Assembly: GCF_945859705.1 (NCBI RefSeq)
Contig: NC_079136.1
Coordinates: forward strand, 3,513,501 to 3,577,500
DNA: 64,000 nucleotides
Reading direction: 5' to 3'
DNA from: Episyrphus balteatus
Lineage: Eukaryota; Arthropoda; Insecta; Diptera; Syrphidae
Part shown: positions 56,241 through 64,000 of the stretch, in pieces
Position numbering within the stretch: the stretch's first letter is position 1
How the letters are laid out: each line of letters opens with the position of its first letter
Translations under genes and position numbers: made by a program
The notes under the pieces: model-generated
Told to the model about the DNA's origin: nothing
The model's input: the letters and a program-made list of their open reading frames with translations, nothing else
The model's database searches: none

Positions 56241-56450
56241 TTTTTCATTTGCGGGCTATTTCAAGTTGGAAATGCGATTGCTGGATGTCCGATACGCACA
56301 CGGTGCTGAGGATTTGGAAAAACTGAACCCAAGACCCAAATCGCATAAAGGTGAAATGGATATTTTTATTAAGGACGACCGAAGGAAGCTTTTTCCTGGA
56401 GCAAACAATAAGTGGGTCTGTGCACAAAGTTGACTCTCCACCTCTGCTCG
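56241..56450 (+). other. Higher-GC patch with a short ORF, origin unknown
   Basis: A 53-codon plus-strand ORF starts at about 56270 and reads LLDVRYAHGAEDLEKLNPRP then basic residues and a stop. Two minus-strand ORFs overlap it. GC content is raised compared with flanks, similar to the LINE relic at 53612, so it may be the continuation of that relic after insertion of the 53937-56240 material. No domain is recognised firmly. Confidence 0.25.
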
Positions 56451-58385
56451 TTTCGTCTTCTAATTTTTGAAAGTAAATGTGGGGCAGAGACCACTCATCC
56501 TTTACGTAAGAAGATTTTTCATCAGTGGGACAAAATCTTAAGATTTTTTTTCGGACAAGCTCTAGAAAATTAGGGGAGATTTTATGATTTCTAAGATGAA
56601 ATGTGTTGACCTGGTATTAAAGTAATTCGACAATTAATTACCTAGGGTTACGCCACCCATTTTAAGTAGACCATTCTAACCTTAAAATGGTTTAATTTTG
56701 AAAAGCAGACTGCATTCAATCTTTTTAAAATAGCATGTATTTTGAGCATTTCGATGTTAAACCAATATAATTAAAAGATTTTACCTTAAGACATGTTTAA
56801 CTTAGAAGTGATACATACCTTACAGTGGGTTAAAACGGTGAGCTCTAATTAAATCGCAGCTGTTAGCTTCAACCCAGATGAAGTTTAAATGATAAAGCTT
56901 CTTGGATTATTTATAAGTCATTGGAGTATTCCGTTCCGTCTTCCAGATTAGTTTTCAAGAGAATCTTGATGCAATGTGCGACAGGAGCTTTATGAAATCA
57001 AAAATTGACATCACAATCTGAATTACAGATGTAGTATTCTGCCTAAGCTTGGGCTTACGTTCCTTGCACTTAGACGGCTTTTCATTTCGTACTTGCAAAA
57101 TCAATTGCGGTTTTGTTTTTTTTTAATATACATACATATGTATTTATTTATTATATTTTTAATCTCAATAAATCTTAATGTTAAATTATATTTTTAATGT
57201 CTTTTTGTTCTGATACAAACAGGAAACAATCTGATGATAACTATTTAAGTGTTTTCTATAATTTCCAGGAATAAAAATTTTACAGTAGGTAGTTGGTATA
57301 TTAAAATATTTTTATAATCAATGTCAATCTATTCTAACATCAAATAGTTAATTTCAATTTACAACCTTCAAACCATGGACATCTCATAATATATCACAAA
57401 GACAAAAAAAAAAATAAATAAAAATTATTGCTATTTATACTACAGTAGTTTTACACTCGATTACCTTAAATATCAATCCAATTTATTGGTTCAGCTTTCT
57501 ATCTACAGGTGGTTAGATAAAAAGGTGCAATTTTAAAGAAAATATTTTAAACACAAACAAACACATAGAAATTAAAAATGCATATCTAATTATGTATAAA
57601 TGGTCTAGAAAATTATACACCACCCATTAAAAAAAAAAAGAGTTAAGTTAGATACTAAAAATAGTATTTTTCACTTATACTAAACAAGACAATTTGAATA
57701 ATTGTTGAATTTAATTTGATATAAAGCAGATTAATTGTTTGTTATAAAATGCAATCAAAACAACCTTAGCCTCGCGGGAGTCCATGATTGTGTTATATGG
57801 TATATAGATTTGGATAGTTTATTTTTATTTAATTCATTTTGTCGTCAATTAAAAAGTTTCCACAAAAATATTGGCTGACTTTTAATTATTCAACAAAACA
57901 TTAAAAAATTCTAAGATGGTAATAATAATAATTTTAACCGGAACAAATTGGATGCTGAGAGTTCGCCCTAAGACCTTATAGAAAGAATTGAACCAAATAA
58001 CATATTACATATCTTCATAATTTATTTATTTGAAATGTTTCATGATTGAATATCTAGAAAAATTGAGTAATTATTATAAGGGTTAATAAAAACTGAATAA
58101 CAGAATCGACAAATCGAATTCATCTTTTTTTTTTACACTGCATAGTAAAATAATCATAACGATCAGTTTGTAATGCTTCACAAATATAACAATAATCAAT
58201 TAAAAATCAGTATATGTTCAGGAACAATCTTACAAATAATCCAATCAAATCTATGATAGTGCTTGCAGCAAACAGCTTGGCTATTTACCATATCGTTCCA
58301 TTTCTTTATGAATAATTGAACATACATAGTAAAAGCTTCTCAATTGATTTGGAAATAAAAGAATTTGTATTACTGTTGAAATATA
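56451..58385. other. AT-rich DNA without a recognisable gene
   Basis: A 10-bp perfect inverted repeat CCATTTTAAG..CTTAAAATGG lies at about 56657-56690. Otherwise nothing is recognised. Confidence 0.5.
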
Positions 58386-59645
58386 CATATGTACAGGGTG
58401 TCTGTTATTTCCCAAAGTGATGTTTTCGGGGGTGACACCCCCCAGATCGAAAGTTTAGGGCCTAAATACGGGGAATTTAGCAAAAACAAATTTTTTGGAG
58501 GTCATTAACCCGTGCCTCTAAGGTCATAATTTCCCCATACAAATTTGTATGGGAAATTTTTAACTCATACATAAAATTTTTTTTCTCTCGAGTTAAATCA
58601 TCTATTTTTAAAATGTTTGTTGATCCTGGTTGGAAAATAGTTCCTTTAAGGTCCAATTTATTCACACTCCATTAAATTTAAAGTCGCCATTAAAAAAGGG
58701 AAATTTTAAAATTTGTATGCGATTTGACAGTTTTATAATTTTTAATGGAGCCTTTAAAAATAATGGAGAGTGAATAAATTGGGCCTAAAAGATTACATTC
58801 AAAATTTCCCGTTAAAATTTTTTTTATATTTTATTTCGGTTTTTGAAATTATTAGCTGTTTTCGGAGTTTTTGCTTTCACCTATCACATAATTTTAAATG
58901 CAGTTTTATTGGTTTTTAATTCTTTTCAAATATTGCATTCAAAAATGTGTGTATAAATCAAAAATTTAAATTTTTTTAAATTTCTATTTGAAATTTTTGC
59001 CGTTTTTATATTAAATAAATATTATTAAATACTTTACCCTTTCTTGTTTGCAACTTTTTTGATGTCATTTTTTAGGTGAATAATTTTTAAACAAAATTCA
59101 ATAAAAATATTGTAAACATAATCTTTTGTAGTTCGAAAAAAATAAATTTAAACGTATAAAAACGGCAAAAATTTCCAAAAAAAATTTTCAAAAAATTGAA
59201 ATTTTTGATTTATTCACAAATTTTTTAATGCAATATTTGAAAAGAATTAAAAACCAATAAAACTGCATTTAAAATTGTGTGATAGGTGAAAGCAAAAACT
59301 ACGAAAATAGCTAATAATTTCAAAAACCGAAATAAAATATAAAAAAAATTTTTAACGGTAAATTTTGAATGTGATCTTTTAAAGTAACTGTTTTCCAACC
59401 AGAATTATTAAACATTAAAAAAAAATATGATTTAACTCGAGAGAAAAAAAATTTTATGTTTGAGTTAAAAATTTCCCATACAAATTTGTATGGGGAAAGT
59501 ATGACCCTAGAGGCACGAGTTAATGACCTCCAAAAAATTTTTTTTGTTAAATTCCCCTTAATTAGCCCCTAAGCTTTCGATCTAGTGGGTGTCACCCCCG
59601 AAAACATCACTTTGGGAAATAACGGACACCCTAATGTACATATGT
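58386..59645. mobile_element. Long palindromic element with GGGTGTC ends
   Basis: ACATATGTACAGGGTGTCTG then TTATTTCCCAAAGTGATG at the left is mirrored at 59600-59645. The arms are about 600 bp each, through TTTGTATGGGAAATTTTTAA, TTTAACTCGAGAG and TATCACA..ATGCAGTTTTATTGG segments, and meet near 59020. The left arm is about 135 bp longer because of a nested MITE. No transposase is present. The GGGTGTC end resembles the element at 50612, but interiors differ. Confidence 0.88.
58651..58785. mobile_element. Nested Harbinger-like MITE with TAA duplication
   Basis: Begins GGTCCAATTTATTCACACTC and ends GAGTGAATAAATTGGGCC, with ends matching over about 20 bp. It is flanked by TAA on both sides. The opposite arm of the host palindrome retains the unoccupied site (ACTTTAAAAGAT when read in the same orientation). 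Removing the MITE and one TAA restores a match to that site. GG(T/C)CC ends and TAA duplication are typical of PIF/Harbinger. Confidence 0.88.
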
Positions 59646-60035
59646 GATTCTCTTCAGCTTGAATATAATACTATCAGATCTTGCGGTTATACGTGTGTCA
59701 TCCGTGGCCGTATTATTTTTCGCAAGAGGTCATCCAATATCCGCTAAATGATATCGTGTGCAAAATCAGCTAATTCCAACAAAAGTTATAGTAGTTTCGT
59801 GTATTACATTTGCCCTTGAAGATTGGAAGAAAGTGATAAGTTTAAAAAATAAGCATAAGATTATTCACAAGCAATTTTTGTCACTTTTTTGATGACCTTC
59901 AATGCCTCCCTCTTTCCCAAAAAAAAAACCCTTCAATCCATTTTTACTTGCTCTATAGCCTATAGGGCAAGTATTGGTTTCGTGTCGAAAAAAAAATTAA
60001 GGTTTTATCAAAACCAACATTACGATGATGGAGAA

Positions 60036-61224
60036 TAGAGCTGTAGCAAATCGTATGTATTCGTTACTAAAATGCGGGTATTCACTTCAGTAACGAGTAA
60101 CGAAACGTTACTTTCTAAACAGTATCGTTACTCGTATGTTTCGTTACTGGGTACTGAAGTAACGAAACATACGAAACGTACGAGTAACGACGCGATTCCA
60201 GTTTCAATACTAAATCCGATGTAAGAGATACGAAATGAAGTGATACACTCAATTTGTCGCATTTCGCATCTCGTGTCGGTATCGTAACCATAGTCAGAAT
60301 GCTAACTGCAGATAATTATCTGGAGTTTACTTTTGTCTCGATTAAAACAGTAGTGCCAAGGTTCAATAATCATTGTGTTATCGATAATTTATACAGAAAT
60401 ATCAAAAGAGACGTTTTTGTGTTTTCTCTATTTGGCCGAAATATGTATATCCACGACGCAACCAATCTGTTTATGGCCTTGGTGTTAATAGTATTGATAT
60501 TTAGCTTAAGAATGTACAAAAGTTTTTTGGTTTTTCAAAAAATTAGTTTATTTTCGGTGCAAAATTTTCAACACAAAAAAAAGCAGAGAAAACGAGGTTT
60601 GAAAATCACTCTCAATAGAAAAAATAAATGAAAAATTGTTCGACATGGTTGTATTGAAGTGTTAATATTTCGAGATCTGCGCGTTGCACTTTTGAAATAA
60701 AGGTCTCTAAAGAATTGTGATAAGATTACTGAAAGAATATAAACAAAAAATTACCAAAGTTTTGTCTAAAAACTTGGAAAATAATCAAAAAAGTTTCCAC
60801 GTTTGATTAAAAAAAAAAATGAAAAAATTCAATATAGCTACCTTTAAACTCTTATTACATGAGAATGCCGCTACTAATTTAAATGTTTATGACCTTAAAA
60901 TGTAGCTTAGATTATAGAAATTGTTTTTGGTTTTTTTTTCAAAAAAAAAATTTTTACACCCTTATACCAATGTACGAAACAAACTCAAAATACCAAACAT
61001 ACGAAACGTATCAAATACATGAAATATACGAAGTGTACGAAACACACGAAGCATGCGAAAGTAACGAAAGTAACGAAACATGCGAAACACACGAAACATA
61101 CGAAATATGCGAAAAATGCGAGACATACGAAAGTAACGAGTAACGATATTATTGATGCGGGTACTAGTATTAAAAGTAACGTATACATGCGGGTACTCAT
61201 TTTGTCGTTACTTTTACAGCCCTA
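60036..61224. mobile_element. Non-autonomous hAT with 8-bp target duplication
   Basis: Ends are TAGAGCTGTAGCAAA and, inward from the right, TAGGGCTGTAAAAG. The flanks repeat ATGGAGAA exactly (60028-60035 and 61225-61232). Both subterminal zones are packed with ACGAAAC/GTTACT motifs. A 125-codon frame (60254-60631) has a hydrophobic stretch near residues 70-85 and a basic tail, but it starts at TTG and shows no transposase motif. I regard it as probably non-coding. Confidence 0.9.
60965..61150 (+). repeat. Degenerate 10-bp array in the hAT right end
   Basis: TACGAAACATACGAAACGTA-like text runs for about 180 bp with a 5-10-bp period (ACGAA, GCGAA, TCGAA units), and inverted and direct copies occur at 60090-60190 near the left end. 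Three frames stay open because of the repeat, giving spurious ORFs rich in E/T/C, K/H/T and F/V/C. These are likely transposase-binding subterminal repeats. Confidence 0.8.
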
Positions 61225-61432
61225 ATGGAGAATAATATTCAAAGCGATTGCAATAAAACTGCATTTTTATTTTTTCCAAAAAAAGTAAAATAAAAAAAAA
61301 CTCTTCATTAAACAACATTTTGCCCTAAATGTCTGCTTTTTTTTTAATTTATACAGAGGCAATTCTTAAAATCTACAAGTAAACTAATGAAACAGCGCTT
61401 TGAACTGCAAGAGCAAGTACGTGCATTTTTTT

Positions 61433-63166
61433 TTTTTTCAAAATAAGCCAAACTACACAGCATTTCTGACAAATGATTAAGTGTAGAATCGAATTTTTAA
61501 TTTTAATGGCCTAAAAAAAATTTTTATTTTCAAAACATAGCGAATTCTTTATAAATGTCTGTCAGTAATTGTAAAATGTTTTTAAATACGACATGTGAGT
61601 GTTTAAAATGAGAACTACCCACTGGACAGCTGGTACCCGATAACAATCTTACAAAAATAATATCGACAAAATTTTATGTTCACACATTTGGGAATTTTTT
61701 TATTAAATCTTATATTTTTTTGAGGTTAAAGTGTTTATCTATAGTAGAATTTTATAGAATTTTTATCGAAATAAGATTTTAGTTTTCATGATATAAAAAA
61801 AAAAACAAATAAACCATTAATTAACGATAATGTCTCCATTAAAATATTAATATAAAATTAAAAATCTTGCTAATTAATACACCATAACGAGGTGTTGATG
61901 TTATTAAAAAATTGAAATAATTGAATTTTAACCTAAATATTCTATTTTTAACAGAAATTTATCATTGGAAAACGCATTATCTTCATACCATCTTATCTAT
62001 AGAAATTCCTTCTCTGTCTTTTCTTGCATGTCTGCTATAAACTGTTATAATCATTTTGTATGCTTGAAAGTTTTTAAATTATTCTTATTTTATTTGATGA
62101 TAACTTTTGGATAAATAATAATCAACCTGTAATCAAACATAATGATCAATATATTTTTTTACTAACAAAACTACAAGGTTTTGTTGTTTATATTTTTTTT
62201 TTCTCAGTTGAATAATTGAAGTGTTGTTGGCCGAAAATAATCAATTATTTTATTACTTTTTACACCAGACTAACAAAAGTTTTCTCATAGTTTTATTACC
62301 TACACTTCATTCATATTGTATCTACTGGCTTACTTCAAATAACCCGCTTTGTTGATGTTTGCATAGTTATAAGCAGCTTGAGGGCATTAAGTATCAAAAT
62401 GTGGAGCAAAAACAGAAGATAAACCAGACATATTGTCCCATACTACTTCTTGTTAGATTGGTTCAATCTTTCGGCTCAAGGTTAAGGTTACTTCTATTCA
62501 ATTGTACTCGTATAAAAATGACAATCGACAATCTGACAAATTAACATGGGTTTCATATAGTATTTTATTAGGCTAGGTTGGTAGGGTAAACGTATGAAAA
62601 TAAATAAAGAGTTTAGTATTATTATTTTTAGAATGTCGAATTTTTTGTGTCATTTTATGTATAAGCTTAAGTGGAATGCAACACACTTTTTACCGATTAT
62701 CGATGGTTTAATGTTGGTTTTAAATCGTTACTTTCGACACTGAGATTTTCTTTGTATTTTACTTTTAGTGGAGTCAAATTAGCTTTATACCTCGGAATCC
62801 AGGGAAAGTCGATGCATCTGAAAAACGAGTATAGGACTGCATTATAAAAGGGTCAAATAAGAAAGTTAAAAAAAAAAATTTCACCGCTCTCGATTACAAC
62901 AGTTTTTATGGACCGTTAACTGTCATTCCGTATGCAAGCGTTAATCGGAATTGCTGTCTCATTTTAGATTTTGATCAAACTTTGTAGGGATGTTCTCTAG
63001 GACTGTAAGGAAGCAAATCCATGATGATTTAATTTTAAGTTTCGTGGTTTCCCCGCTACCCGCATTCGAACTTTTTCAGAAGGTCATTTTTATGTTATTA
63101 TAACTTTGCGTCTACTAAAGATATCTTTTTGTTTGAAACGCCATTTTAAAGCTTAAGAATAGTAAT
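61433..63166. other. AT-rich DNA without a recognisable gene
   Basis: The stretch 62880-63090 is somewhat less AT-rich (CCGTTAACTGTCATTCCGTA and CCCGCTACCCGCATTCGAAC) and may belong to the foldback element that begins near 63167. No gene recognised. Confidence 0.45.
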
Positions 63167-64000
63167 TTTTGAATATATATTAAAAAATTACGTAATAATT
63201 ATCCCTGAATTAAAAATAATTTTTGAAAAACTGGTAATTTTGCTGATTTCTCATGGTTTTTGACTGGCTCCAGAACCTTGGCTATTATATGTAGGAAGCT
63301 TATACTTACCAAATATTAAATATAGATATTTTTCAACAAATTACATCTAAAATGAACTCGATGGCTGTACTCCTTATGCAAAAATTTTAAGTTCAAAGTA
63401 TTGAGAATTTTAAAAAAGCTAATTTTTATACTGTCATTTTCTACGATTTGACTAAACGAAGAAATGTGAAACTTACAGTGTGTTAAGTTAAGAGTACGAA
63501 CTAAATATACTATTAATTTCATGCTTCTATCTTATGTCAAACATAGTGCAATCATAGCCTTAATTAAGGGTTATTTTGGCTTTTTAGCATTTTTGCGAAT
63601 TTTCAAACAAGCGGTACACTAAGAAGATATGAAAATAACACAATTTTATTTAGAGGACTTAAAGTTAAAAGTTTCAACTTAACACACTGTTAGTTTCATG
63701 TTTCTATCTTTAGTCAAATCGTAAAAAATCATAGTATAAAAAAAATATTTTTTCAAAAAACTCAAAACTTTGAACTTAAAATTTTTGCATAAGGAGTACA
63801 GCCATCGAGTTCATTTTAGATGTAATTTGTTGAAAAATATCTATATTTAATATTTGGTAAGTATAAGCTTCCTACATATAATAGCCAAGGTTCTGGAGCC
63901 AGTCAAAAACCATGAGAAATCAGCAAAATTACCAGTTTTTCAAAAATTATTTTTAATTCAGGGATAATTATTACGTAATTTTTTAATATATATTCAAAAA
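63167..64000. mobile_element. Foldback element cut by the window edge
   Basis: The sequence from about 63167 to 63500 returns inverted at about 63690-64000: GGCTCCAGAACCTTGGCTAT near 63266 and its complement near 63880, and GAACTCGATGGCTGTACTCC near 63354 with its complement near 63795. The loop is about 63510-63680. The right arm continues beyond the window, so the true size is unknown, but it is at least 830 bp. Confidence 0.88.

Larger units (their letters stand above)
59941..61432 (-). mobile_element. Short family A copy interrupted by a hAT
   Basis: It opens with the tail hairpin ACTTGCTCTATAG..GGGCAAGTATTGG and the CAACATTACGATGATGGAGA block, and ends GAGCAAGTACGTGCATTTTT. The middle of family A, including the microsatellite, is missing. 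The hAT at 60036-61224 splits it inside TGATGGAGAAT. Confidence 0.8.

Noticed and set aside
60254..60631. 125-codon ORF as a hAT transposase or membrane protein
   Set aside because: No ATG at the start and no hAT motif. The hydrophobic stretch is as expected from T-rich DNA. Not enough for a gene call.
60883..61225. Three repetitive ORFs (E/T/C-rich, K/H/T-rich, F/V/C-rich)
   Set aside because: All arise from the ACGAAACATA repeat in different frames.

Overview
The window looks like gene-poor, very AT-rich nuclear DNA from an arthropod, most likely an insect and probably a fly. That inference rests on base composition, the absence of any intact long ORF, and the density and type of non-autonomous DNA transposons. 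I see no complete protein-coding gene, tRNA or rRNA. The species is not identified.

The DNA is a mosaic of transposable elements, many of them long inverted repeats (foldback or palindromic elements), with relics of transposase and reverse-transcriptase genes. From left to right: a dispersed family I call family A (1626-2637); a degenerate 150-bp tandem array with an inverted head (4256-5330); a 2.8-kb foldback element built from a 164-bp tandem repeat (6143-8924); a GC-richer block (9940-11090); nested palindromes (13440-14060); a 15-bp minisatellite ending in a perfect 78-bp palindrome (18005-18259); a hAT element with an exact 8-bp target duplication and decayed transposase (20517-21984); and a 4.2-kb composite (22607-26843) that holds five identical 315-bp satellite units plus an inverted partial unit.

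Each satellite unit encodes a full hammerhead self-cleaving ribozyme core. It is on the minus strand in the five-unit array and on the plus strand in the inverted copy. This is the most striking signal in the window. Loop 1 and loop 2 of the ribozyme carry ten nucleotides of perfect complementarity.

Further right are a second small hAT (25746-26482), a 2-kb foldback element (30285-32270), several MITEs, a perfect-armed palindromic family A copy (35285-36455), two Transib-like elements (38762-39881 and 48338-49696), a Tc1/mariner-type element (43412-44543), a GC-richer block with a possible minus-strand promoter (46190-47060), a mariner-type TA-flanked palindrome (50612-51687), a decayed RTE-like LINE endonuclease (53612-53925), a palindromic element carrying a nested MITE whose empty site survives in the other arm (58386-59645), a hAT inserted in family A (60036-61224), and a foldback element that runs off the right edge (63167-64000).

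The two Transib-like elements end in CACAGTG, the heptamer of the V(D)J recombination signal. One end has a 12-bp and the other a 23-bp spacer before an A-rich nonamer-like block. Insertion layers can be ordered from target duplications and empty sites: MITE first, then family A, then Transib at 47761-50100; and family A, then hAT at 59941-61432. All calls are from reading the sequence; no database search or folding was run.
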